Shown one piece after another: positions 55,896 to 64,000 of a stretch of 64,000 nucleotides of DNA (its first letter is position 1; the number at the start of each line of letters is the position of its first letter). The notes under the pieces are model-generated. The model ran no database searches. It saw only the letters and a list, made by a program, of their open reading frames with translations, and was not told the DNA's origin. A program made the translations under genes and the position numbers. The DNA comes from Stomoxys calcitrans (lineage: Eukaryota > Arthropoda > Insecta > Diptera > Muscidae): positions 91,737,272 to 91,801,271 of the forward strand of contig NC_081555.1 in the NCBI RefSeq assembly GCF_963082655.1. The letters run 5' to 3'.

Positions 55896-57105
55896 TTCAA
55901 AAGCAAATTTGCCCATGAACATTCTATTAAGCGACGGGGGGCAAACTTCTCACATATCAATGAGTGCTCTCCGATTAAAGTTTAAGCTCAATGATAAGGG
56001 GCCTGCTGTTTATAGTCCAATCCGATCAGTGTGCCACAGTGAGAAACCTCTTTGGAGAGAAGTTTTTACATAGCATAGTACTTCACAAATGTAGGAGGAG
56101 AAAACCATCACAGAAAATTTTTTTTACCCACCACCATAGGATGGGGGTATACTAATCTAGTCATTCCGTTTGTTACACCTCGAAATATTGATCTAGGAAC
56201 CCATAAAGTATATATTCTTGATCGTCTCGACATCCTGAGTCGAACTAGCCATGATAGCGGTCGAACGCTTAAAGCCAGCCGCTTAAAGTTTTGCACAAAT
56301 GTTTAATATTTTAGCAGGTCATTGAGGAATGAAAATGGGCTTTATCGGTTTAGATTTGAATATAGCTCCCATATAAACCGATCTCCCGATATGACTTCTT
56401 GAGCCGATTTGGCTGAGATTTTGCACGTGGTGTTCTGTTATAACTTCCAATAACTCTGTCAATTACGGTTCGAATCGGTCTATAACTTCATATAGCTCTC
56501 ATATAAACCAATCTCCCAATATGATTTCTTGATCTTCTAGAAACTTCAATTTTCATCCGATTTGGCTGAAATTTCGCATGTAGGGTTCAAACAACTATTC
56601 TAAGTACGGTTCAAATCGGTCTATAACCTGATACAGATCCCTTATAAACCGATCTTCCAATATGATTTTCTGAGCCCCTGGAAGCCACAATTTTCATCCG
56701 ATTTGTCTAAAATTTTGCAAGTAGTTTTTTTTTTATGACTTCCATCAAGTGTGCTAAATACGGTCTAAAACAGTCAATGACCTGGTATAGCTCCCATATA
56801 AACCGATCTCCCAATTTGATTTATTGAGCCCCTGGAACCCGCAATTTTTATCCAATTTGGCTGAAATTTTGCACATTGTGTTCTCTTATGACTTTCAATA
56901 ACTATACCAAGTATGGTCTAAATCGGTCTATAACCAGAAAGGCTCCCTTATTTTAGCGGAATCCATGGTGGTGGGTTCCCAAGATTCGGCCCGACCGAAC
57001 TTAGCACACTTTAGATTGTTTTCTTATGGTCCCGCCAGGATTCAAATCCAGGCGTTCAGCACCATAGGGCAACATACTAACCTCTGCGCTAAGATGACCT
57101 TTCTG
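55896..57105 (-). repeat. SINE copy split by a HINE-B insertion
   Basis: SINE 3' body to middle at 55896-56124 (GCCCATGAACATTC ... GAGGAGAAAACCATCACAG, then a T run). SINE head at about 57021-57105 (TTCTTATGGTCCCGCCAGGA, B box, CTGCGCTAAGATGACC). Together they make one SINE with HINE-B between them at the T run. Confidence 0.88.
56125..57020 (+). mobile_element. HINE-B inserted in a SINE T-run
   Basis: Starts TTACCCACCACCATAGGATG and has the block TCATTCCGTTTGTTACACCT, no clear GTCC microsatellite, and about four units (CTCCCATATAAACCGATCTC cores). The inner repeat ATGGTGGTGGGTTCCCAAG, the stem TTCGGCC-C-GACCGAA and the tail ACACTTTAGATTGTT close it. Because it interrupts a known sequence, both ends are fixed to within a few T residues. 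It inserted between Ts. Confidence 0.88.
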
Positions 57106-57590
57106 AGGACAGATTTATGTTAATTAATATTCCAACATATTTTATAACCTTCCTTTTGCACCCCACACTTCCAAAAGGATAAATGTAACAAAACTCTAGT
57201 TCTACATACTTGCCTTTATATGCGCACCCTCAAACTCACTCACTATACAAATCGCAACAAGCGAAATTCGCAAGTTTATTTTCTACATGAATGACTCAGC
57301 TGAAGGTTTAACAAAACAGTTATGCCAACATTTGGAAAGGAATAATTGGGAAGTGATACCCTCCAAAACACAAACATAACCAGCTATTGGTGTTGGTTAT
57401 AACCATGGTAATAACAGAGAAAAGATAGTTATTACAACATGTTTCCAAACCAAAATTTTTGGGGAAACTCTGCCAAGTGCTAAGTGTAAATGGTGATTGT
57501 CTTTAAGAATGACAGAAATTTTGTTACAGAGCAAACCAAAGTTACTCAGCAAAGCAAAGTTTTAGTCCAGTAGCTCCATCAGACTCACTT
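57106..57590. other. Unassigned AT-rich spacer
   Basis: Nothing recognised. It contains a local CAAAGCAAAG-type repeat near 57540. Confidence 0.35.
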
Positions 57591-59190
57591 TTTCGTCCAT
57601 TGCAATACCACAGGAACAGAAGTTGGAATCTTCTTTCTAGTTCCTACCGTTGAACCATCCAGATCTCTTTCAATATCCCAACAACTTGCGAATGTTCACA
57701 TTCGCTGAATCAGACAGGTTCTCAAAGAAATGAGAACCTAAAGTGGAACTCTTTCTGTTTGGCCGTGCAGGACTCACACACAGAAGGTGTTCTATAGTCT
57801 CTTCTTCTTCACAGCTTCTGCAAAAGTCGTTACTGGCAACCTTCAGTCTGTCAGCATGTTTTTCGATTAGATAGTGACCGCCCATGACGGACATAATAAA
57901 TGAGACGCCTGTTGTAAACAACAAAGCGGTAGACCTCTTCAAGTCTAGATTAGGCCACACAGTTTTGGAATGCTCACAGCTACCCTCTTTGTAACCATCT
58001 ATCATTCGTGGTCCTTTAGGCCTGGTGCTGAAAACTTAGCTTTCATGTCTCTAGCGACATGATTGCAGTATCCTGAAATGTGTAGGTTAGTTACTAGTCT
58101 CGCAAGCTCGTCCTCTTTACAATTCCCTGGGATATCTCTGCTCTGGGATATCTCCCGGCACCCAGAACAGGTGAATTTTGAACTGTTCAGCCATCTCATT
58201 GAGAGATCTGCGACAGTTGAGGGCGGTTTTTGTGTTCAGAAATACGTTCTCCAGGGATTTAATGGCTGTCTGAGAAGATATTTATACCAATCGTCGTTAT
58301 GACATTAAATCTTAGCCACTCCACCACTTTCTTTATTGCAAAGATCTCCGCTTGAAACACACTGCAGTGGTCGGGTAACCTTTTCGATATGACCAGTGCT
58401 AGACCCTAGAGTAAACCCCAAAGCACACCTGGTCGTTTGGAACCATCCGTATGGAAGTCCTTGAAACTTCCATTACCAGGGATATCGTAGGTTCATTCAG
58501 TTCTATCAGGAATAGTTTTTTATATCAAAAAGCGTCACAGTCAGAGTGTAATCCACACTGCCCGGAACATGGGACTTTGCATCAAGGATAACACAGTGTC
58601 CGTAGCCGCCACATAACCAGAGAGAAAGCTCCCTTAACCTCACGTCAGTGGTTCCTGCAATTTGTTTAGCCACAATGTCCAAAGGCATTAGATGTAGCCT
58701 TAAATTCAATGTATCAGATGATGTCGTCCTCAGTGCGGCTGTGATGCAAAACAAGATATCCTTTGGATCCGGTTGAGTATGGAACAGTAGATGGAATTTT
58801 GAAGCGCTGTCCACCAGACCACAACACCATAAAGCAATATTGGACTGACAACTGCAATATATACCCAATGCACGTCGCGATATATACCCAACTGCAATAT
58901 ATACCCAACTTTTGCCATTGGCGCTCTTGCAGGTGTTTAGGGCAAGAGTGGCGTTTCGTGCGCTTTTCAAAATGTAGGATTAGAAGTTCAATTTCCTGTC
59001 CAGTTAAACACCCAGTTTTTGGGCTTTCTGTAAATCCAACATTCTCTACTCCCAAGAAGACAGGTTCCACGGTAGGCAACTTGTATCTCCTGCTGAAAAG
59101 AACTACTTCTGTCTTGCACGGATTTATACCTAGACCACTTTCAGTGGCCCACTTCGCTGTTGCACGTAGAGCTAGCTTCCTAAAGTAGGA
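57591..59190 (-). mobile_element. LINE2 copy, RT to zinc tail, degraded
   Basis: A 1.6-kb minus-strand LINE in coding order from about 59188: KLALRATAKWATESGLGINP with KTEVVLFSRRYKLPT, GFTESPK, MLYGVVVWWTAL (58860-58800), ITAALRTTSSDTLNLRLHLM, LCGGYGHCVILDAKSHVPG, the RNase H region (58330-58000) and the zinc tail with NDFCRSCEEEETIEHLLC at 57800-57860. Frames break repeatedly, and a local IYCSWVYIA-type duplication near 58860-58900 further disrupts the RT. It starts right beside a mariner fragment. Confidence 0.85.
57670..58005 (-). pseudogene. LINE2 zinc-binding C-terminus
   Basis: This 111-codon frame reads HSKTVWPNLDLKRSTALL and then DRLKVASNDFCRSCEEEETI with EHLLCVSPA. The C..C...H...C pattern of the zinc tail is kept; the final Cys-rich CGCP has become CVSP. 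It corresponds to 826-1101 on the plus strand. It probably binds nucleic acid in the parent LINE. Confidence 0.8.
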
Positions 59191-59659
59191 GGGTTGCTAT
59201 TTATATTTCGGCATTGGACAACCCTTGTGTTACAATCTGCCAACTGACAACTCTATAGTAAAGCTCACCATTTTTGAGGTTATACGTACTCAGAACGAAA
59301 GTAAACAGCAGTCGACTGAATGGGTGTTTTAAGATGAGCCAAATCCACCAAAAGTTGTTCGCGCACGAAGCACTTCCAAGCAAATGATCGCCTTTTTTTT
59401 CGGAAAAATTTAACACCACTAGATCAACGCAGAACAGTTAATTCTGAATGGTACACAACCATTTGTTTGCCAGTTGTCTTCCAAGACAATCAGCAAAACC
59501 AACCACCGAAGACAGATCACTCTTCATCGTGACAATGCGAGCTCTCACACATCAGCTCAAAATAACTGCATTTTTGAGCACTCAAAACATCGATTTGATG
59601 AGTCATCCGACACAATTTCTCCAATAACCTCCGACGAATGCATACCAGTGACAACCTTT
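59191..59659 (+). mobile_element. Mariner fragment (different family), internally deleted
   Basis: It begins with a mariner-like end (GGGTTGCTATTTATATTTCG) and a short leader. It then jumps to the second half of a DD34D-type transposase: GVF.DEPNPPKVVRARSTSK, then MIACFFRKNLTPLDQRRTVN, SEWYTTICLPVVFQDN, LHRDNASSHTSAQN (second catalytic Asp) and FLSTQNIDLMSHP. The N-terminal DNA-binding domain and the C-terminus with the third Asp are missing. It has several frameshifts. It lies at the end of the LINE2 copy. Confidence 0.82.
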
Positions 59660-59856
59660 TCTGGCGCCACGATGTCCTTTGGAGAATTCTCCGGGAATGT
59701 CCTCACTAGACATACACCAACGTAATAGGTCTCGAGTACAGAATCTTCCTTAGCCTAGAGCCCTCAGATGTATCCTCCACGGAGCTACAGAATTCCACCC
59801 AAGATTTTGTCTGATCCTTTCTCAGCTCGCCCTTATATTTTCTTAGCTCAGCCATA
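59660..59856 (-). pseudogene. LINE endonuclease-RT linker fragment
   Basis: The minus strand reads AELRKYKGELRKDQTKSWVE, then FCSSVEDTSEGSRLRKILYS, the linker after the endonuclease in RNase H-class LINEs. It appears to continue across the next mariner fragment into 60180-60365. Confidence 0.65.
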
Positions 59857-59858
59857 TA

Positions 59859-60178
59859 AAGGGTGTTTTTTAACTATTATGTTTTTTGAAACACTGTTTT
59901 AAACAGTGAAGGTCAGCCAGAAGCTTTGCAAGAGCTTCCAATGCATCCAGAAAAAGTCACAGTTTGGTGTGGTTTATAGGCTGGTGACATTATTGGACCG
60001 CACTTCTTCAAAGATGATGCAAATTGTAACGTAACTGTGAATGGTGAGCGCTATCGCGAAATGATATCCAATTTTTTTTTTTTGCCAAAATGCAAGAGCT
60101 TGACTTGAATGACATGTGGTTTCAACAGGAAGGTGCCACATGCCACACAGCACGCGCAACAATGGACTTATGGCTTTC
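59859..60178 (+). mobile_element. Second DD41D-like mariner fragment, catalytic Asp changed
   Basis: The left end AAGGGTGTTTTTTAACTA lies after TA and resembles the ends of the 27320-28616 element. After an internal deletion it encodes EALQELPMHPEKVTVWCGL, a stop (TAG near 59979), AGDIIGPHFFKDDANCNVTV, NGERYREMISN, then MWFQQEGATCHTARATMDL. The second catalytic residue is Glu in place of Asp (QQEGATCH versus QQDGATCH). The rest of the element, including the right end, is missing. It sits inside LINE linker sequence. Confidence 0.82.
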
Positions 60179-60179
60179 G

Positions 60180-60368
60180 CTCTGTTGAAGAGTTTTCTGC
60201 AGTTCTTCCTTAGACCAACCAGCTCTGGGATCCACCATAACGGTCGCTGTTTGCCCCTTGGCTTGGCACTAAGGCATGCTGACACAAGCGAGTCATTCAA
60301 GAAAAAGTTTAAACCGCCCTTGTGGAGGAAACCGCCTTGGAGGATGAGATACAAAGTGCCATAGGTGG
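60180..60368 (-). pseudogene. LINE endonuclease C-terminal fragment
   Basis: The minus strand reads SLVSACLSAKPRGKQRPLWW, then IPELVGLRKNCRKLFNRAKA. The WW..EL..LRK..RKLFN.AK pattern is the end of the endonuclease and linker of Jockey/I-type LINEs. It is separated from 59660-59856 by the mariner piece. Confidence 0.72.
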
Positions 60369-60525
60369 TCCAAACGGCGTGACGCAGTCCGACACCTCTT
60401 TGGAGAGAAGTTTTACATGGCATAGTACCTCACAAAAGTTGCCAGCATGATGGTCTCACCAGGATTCGAACCCAGGCGTTCAGCGTCATAGGCGGACATG
60501 CTAACCTCTGCGCTACGGTGGCCTC
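60369..60525 (-). repeat. SINE head fragment, minus
   Basis: Head with B box (ATTCGAACCCAGGCG on the plus strand) and CTACGGTGGCC end. The middle is shortened (GTTGCCAGCATGATGG) and the 3' body is missing. Confidence 0.8.
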
Positions 60526-61159
60526 CCGATCAGAGATTCGACAGATCTTGCAAAATTCGCAATACTTGAAAGGTTTGGTGACAAATTTAAAAAAGTGTTT
60601 CGAAAAAAAAATCCAAATTTCAAGATATACAAAATTTGTCACTATTGGGACCATCTTTTGAAAAGTTAAAATTCTATCAATCTAAATCTGTTACCCTTTT
60701 TATATGAGACCGTTTGCGTGCATCACTGATCCGCTTAAAAGGATATTTCTTTCCTCGTTTTCCGCTTCTCAGTGTTCGTTGCTTGTGCATGGTTTTGCTG
60801 TTCGCCATGTGTGGCGGTGTTGCTTTTAGCTTCTTTTTCGATGCAGTATCAGCGAAATTTTTATAACAATTATTATGATTGTTTTAATAGGGATTTTGAT
60901 ACGTTATTATTTGTTGTGTGCTTTCGTAGCGCGTTTTGTTTTTATTTTCTCTTAGGGATTTTCTGGTGGATTGTTGAAATTTTTGATAATAATTGAAGTG
61001 ATTTTTATTTTTGTTTTTCCCAATACAGTTACCAAGGGAATAAGCATAGGGGCTAATATGGATTTAAAAGCGGTTATGTTTTTGAATTAGGCTAAAGGAG
61101 TGTTAGCGTAATAACAATTATGTTGTTTACGGCATAAGAAGATTAAAATGGGAAACTGC
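60526..61159. other. Unassigned AT-rich stretch
   Basis: A hydrophobic chance frame at 60772-60996 (FVACAWFCCSPCVAVLLLAS) could look like a signal sequence. It has no domain after it and lies in T-rich DNA, so no gene is called. Confidence 0.4.
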
Positions 61160-61345
61160 TTTCATTTCTATAGGAAATTTTACGAAATTTTCTTTGGTAT
61201 AGGAAATTTTGTTCATATTTGATTTCTGTAGAAAATTTTGTCAAAATTTTATATATACAGCAAATTTTGTCAAAATTTCACATCTATGGGAAATTTTATC
61301 AAAATTTCATTTCTATGGGAAATATTGTCAAAATTTCGCTTCTAT
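61160..61345. repeat. Degenerate 29-bp satellite
   Basis: Six diverged units (TATAGGAAATTTT, CTATGGGAAATTTTATC) of the satellite found at 1-609, adjoining LINE3. Confidence 0.85.
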
Positions 61346-61597
61346 GGCAAAATACTTCTTGCATCACTTAAGAAAGCCCAAACACTTGAATGCTTCTTTC
61401 GACACTTCGAATACGCGTTTTGACCAGCGGACATCACACTGTAACTTCATGCCCTGAACATCAATGGCATCTGACTGCTCAACGTTTATACTGTCGATGG
61501 ATATTAATTGAATTGTAGTGGGTCTCATGAGACAAGAAAAAGGCACTACGTTGTCTGTGCTTTAAAGATCATTCTACTACGCCCAAAAATGGCCAAC

Positions 61598-61768
61598 AAA
61601 TCCTGGGAGAGCGTCTCATCTGTAATGTAGATCCTGTTGTGGGTCAGTGAATCGCTTATGATACAAGGAACATCACTGTGTCAACTGTGCGTTAAAGTCT
61701 ACTCTGTTCAATCTACTCCACTCAGATATGGCCAACAAATCCTGGGTGAGCGTCTCATCTCTAATGCG
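61598..61768 (-). repeat. Short duplication inside LINE3
   Basis: CCAACAAATCCTGGGAGAGC at about 61592 and CCAACAAATCCTGGGTGAGC at about 61733, each followed by GTCTCATCT.TAATG, show a duplicated segment about 140 bp apart in the LINE3 remnant. Confidence 0.75.
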
Positions 61769-62483
61769 CCTCCTCTCCCCAATTTCTTGAGGACTAGGAC
61801 TATGGTCGAATGTATATGAATGACACAGACTACGGACATGAGTAGACTGGATTCGAAGTCTGACCCAATAGATAGTCAATGAAAATAAGGAAAATGAAAG
61901 GGGAAAAAAACAGAGGCTTGTGGCACCCCTGTGCTCAATGTATGTTCATCGGATGAGATCCTAACTATAACAACTTTAATAGTGCGATCTCTGAGAAAGG
62001 CCTATATAAATCGATCGAAGTTATTACCGACTGCAAAATCGACTAGCTTTGATAAAAGTGTACCGTACCAGACCAGATATCAAATGTCTTGAAGATGTTC
62101 AGTGCCACGTCCATACTCTCACCAAACTGGTGGATAGAGCGACTCCAACGTTCCGAGATAAATGCCATTAGGTCTCCTGTAGGTCGATTTCTGCGGAATC
62201 CTTACTGTCTGTCGCTAAGAAGGCCATTCGACTCTAGGTATCTCACAAGATGGTGGTAAACCATACTCTCCATAACCTTGAAGAGCGCGAAGCATATCGC
62301 AATTAGCCGGTAATTCACAAGGTTGTTTGCGCCAATCCTTTTGGGGATGGGTTGAACGTTGCAGCATTCGCACACGACGGGAAAACCCCCCACATGGTAA
62401 GAAAGGTTGAAAAGGTTGAGTGGTGGACGAGCAAGCGTCGAAGAACACTTACAAAGGACAAGTTTTGATATACCATCCAGGCG

Positions 62484-63021
62484 AAGAATAATACTGGCAA
62501 ACAGATGCTACTTTGGACTAAGTAAGCAGTTTAGAAACAAGGCCATCTCTCGACATACGAAGACTACACTTTACAAGACACTGATACTACCCGTGCTGTT
62601 ATATGGTTCTGAAGCATGGGTACTTGTGAAAGCAGATGAGGCAGTGCTTGGAGTATTTGAGAGAAAGATTCTTCGTAAAATATATGGACCAGTTTGCGTT
62701 AATGAAGAATATAGGCGACGTATGAACCACGAGCTGAATGAGCTGTATGACGACGATTGCATAGTTACACGCATCAAAATACAACGGCTGCGTTGGCTAG
62801 GTCATGTTGTCAGAATGGATGAAGAAGCTCCAGCAAAGAAGTCTTTTGATGGCAAACACGGTGGTACACGCAAACCGGGAAGACCAAAAGCCCGATGGAA
62901 AGATCAAGTTGTAGGAGACACCTCGAAACTTGGTGTCAGAGATTTTAGAATGAGCGCAGAAGATCGTGGTGCTTGGAACGCTATTCTACGTTCGGCTAAT
63001 GGAAGAAATATTCTGTCATAG
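62484..63021 (+). pseudogene. LINE4 RT C-terminus, open frame
   Basis: The frame is fully open from the insertion start to a stop at 63019-63021, giving about 178 LINE4 residues: RIILANRCYFGLSKQFRNKA, TLYKTLILPVLLYGSEAWVL, VKADEAVLGVFERKILRKIY, RIKIQRLRWLGHVVRMDEEA, RKPGRPKARWKDQVVGD and RDRGAWNAILRSA-like (EDRGAWNAILRSANGRN). This is the thumb/C-terminal region of an RTE-like endonuclease-RT protein. A start at 62407 would lie in LINE3 and is an artefact. Lack of stops suggests a recent insertion. The catalytic RT core is not included. Confidence 0.88.
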
Positions 63022-63040
63022 CCAATTAAAGTAAAGTAAG
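62484..63040 (+). mobile_element. LINE4 5'-truncated insertion with 8-bp TSD
   Basis: 557 bp of LINE4 C-terminus. Direct repeats TCCAGGCG lie at 62476-62483 and 63041-63048. The 3' end is a short TAAAGTAAAGTAAG tail rather than poly-A. It interrupts LINE3 at the RT entry codons. Confidence 0.88.
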
Positions 63041-63345
63041 TCCAGGCGTGGAGATTTATTAACCTCGGAGATTTATTAACGGATCCGCAAGGACCCTTTT
63101 AACTCGACGTGTTCGAACGAATATCTGAGGCATCGAACTAAATTCTCTTTCAGTCACGGGGAGCGGTTAATTGCTAAACGGCAGCGAAGAATTTGCTGCA
63201 TACATTTCAGCCAGTAGATTAGCCTCATGATCGGGTCAACGAATAACTTGTCATCTTTAACAAGAGATGGGATGGCCGATGGGTTACCCCTTACTCTTTT
63301 ACGAATGGCCAAAGGCTCTTGCTTCCCCTCGAAGAAGCAATAACT

Positions 63346-63552
63346 TTAACACGTAGATGCTGTTCATAAAGAAACTTTTATTGTCTAAGTACTTTGGCCT
63401 CTAAAGCCTTAAAACGCTATATCAGCTGAAAGGTATATATGGAAGCTATCTGAATCTGATCAGACAGCATCTTTGCATGCCCGGTTACCAGATTTTATCT
63501 CTTGATTTAACCGATAATTGCTTAGTCGGAATGAACGATCTCATTCCTATTA
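63346..63552 (-). repeat. HINE-B fragment, left of MITE
   Basis: From about 63405 unit-like sequence appears (TATATGGAAGCTATCTGAAT), diverged, and the unit core CTCATTCCTAT-TATGAGAGCTGTATCAA continues across the MITE. About 63346-63404 is unassigned. Confidence 0.55.
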
Positions 63553-63789
63553 TTGGGTTGCCCAAAAAGTAATTGCGGATTTTTTAAAAGAAAGTAAATG
63601 CATTTCTAATAAAACTTAGAATGAAATTTAATCAAATATACTTTTTTTACACCTTTTTTCTAAAGCAAGCTAAAAGTAACAACCGATAACTGACAGAAGA
63701 AAGAATGCAATTACAGAGTCACAAGCTGTGAAAAAATTTGTCAACGCCGACTATATGAAAAATCCGCAATTACTTTTTGGGCAACCCAA
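63553..63789. mobile_element. Mariner-type MITE, 237 bp, second copy
   Basis: Ends TTGGGTTGCCCAAAAAGTAA and its complement, TA on both sides (63551-63552, 63790-63791). Internally it is the reverse complement of the 14208-14430 copy (ACTTTCTTTTAAAAAATCCG versus CGGATTTTTTAAAAGAAAGT). Confidence 0.92.
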
Positions 63790-63791
63790 TA

Positions 63792-64000
63792 TGAGAGCTG
63801 TATCAATCTGTTGATCGATACAGACCATATTAGACACGTATGTTGAAAGTCATGAGAGAAGCCGTTGAAAAAAATTTCTGCCAAATCGGATGAGAATTGC
63901 GCCCTCTAGAGGCTCAAAAAGTCAAGACCCAAGATCAGTTAATATGGCAGCTATATCAACACATGGACCGATTTGCGCCATACTTAACACAGTTATTGGA
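63792..64000 (-). repeat. HINE-B units running off the window
   Basis: One and a half minus-oriented units (GAGAGCTGTATCAATCTGTT, GCGCCCTCTAGAGGCTCAAA, ATATGGCAGCTATATCAACA). Closest to the sub-array in the 52285-54552 copy. It continues beyond 64000. Confidence 0.8.

Larger units (their letters stand above)
61350..63345 (-). mobile_element. LINE3 RT region, split by LINE4
   Basis: This is a minus-strand Jockey/CR1-like LINE. In coding order it has: endonuclease-RT linker at 63345-63049 (NPSAIPSLVKDDKLFVDP), RT entry SPRLDGISKLVL across the LINE4 insertion, VQPIPKRIGANNLVNYRLIA (62340-62280), FALFKVMESMVYHHLVRYLE, SMDVALNIFKTFD (62125), RISSDEHTLSTGVPQASVFF (61960), and the 3' blocks VRWSKRVFEVSKEAFKCLGF (61420-61365). 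The FADD-type box is not clearly preserved. A tandem duplicate of the TNPGLVGHI-like block occurs near 61600 and 61740. Many stops are present. Confidence 0.78.

Noticed and set aside
60772..60996. Small secreted or membrane protein candidate
   Set aside because: The hydrophobic run comes from T-rich DNA; no downstream domain or supporting context.
62407..62483. Upstream extension of the LINE4 frame to ATG at 62407
   Set aside because: Those codons come from the antisense of LINE3; the LINE4 insertion starts at 62484 by its target duplication.

Overview
This window looks like repeat-packed, non-genic DNA from a fly, most likely a calyptrate (muscid-type) dipteran. That placement is my inference from the kinds of LINEs, SINEs, mariner elements and AT-rich spacer present; the sequence has no species marker. 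I found no convincing host gene: no multi-exon coding signal, no bacterial-type operon, no rRNA, no functional tRNA gene and no CRISPR array. All recognisable coding sequence belongs to broken transposable elements. The AT-rich spacers between them could be intergenic or large-intron DNA.

The dominant content is one superfamily of non-autonomous elements, labelled here HINE-A, -B, -C and (looser) -D. Full copies of A, B and C share one plan: a 5' end beginning TTATACCCACCACC or TATACCCTACACC; a conserved block of about 100-200 bp; a GTCC/GTCTGTCT microsatellite; a tandem array of about 152-bp units; an inverted copy of the 5' end; a GC-rich stem-loop; and a short 3' tail ending TTACTTGTT or TTACTGGTT. 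This is the plan described for Helentron-associated interspersed elements (DINE-1 type), so that is the working assignment. Copies lie at about 4.35-7.17, 8.36-9.89, 13.3-16.3, 16.9-18.3, 19.9, 20.2-23.6, 26.9-28.7, 28.9-30.4, 33.8-36.3, 39.1, 42.9-44.4, 45.1-46.0, 47.2-51.1, 52.3-54.6, 56.1-57.0 and 63.4-64.0 kb. HINE-D lies at 26.5 and 40.2-41.9 kb.

Several other repeat classes are nested in or around these. They include 5'-truncated LINEs with RNase H and a zinc-binding C-terminus (LINE1, LINE2, LINE5), Jockey/CR1-like remnants (LINE3) and RTE-like endonuclease-RT remnants (LINE4). There are also tRNA-derived SINEs with A and B boxes, a DD41D (rosa-like) mariner with two frameshifts, a second broken copy of that type, a separate mariner fragment, two mariner-type MITEs, an unclassified MITE, and a 29-bp satellite at three places.

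Many insertions keep target-site duplications, so their order can be read directly: LINE1 into HINE-B (4.8-6.95 kb), mariner into HINE-B (27.3-28.6 kb), MITE into HINE-A (14.2 kb), SINE into HINE-B (53.4 kb), HINE-B into SINE (56.1 kb), SINE into LINE3 (55.0 kb), LINE4 into LINE3 (62.5 kb), and a 93-bp LINE1 tail into an opposing LINE1 copy (31.3 kb). The most interesting material is the shared ~152-bp unit across differently ended HINE families, together with the palindromes and tandem joins at their ends.
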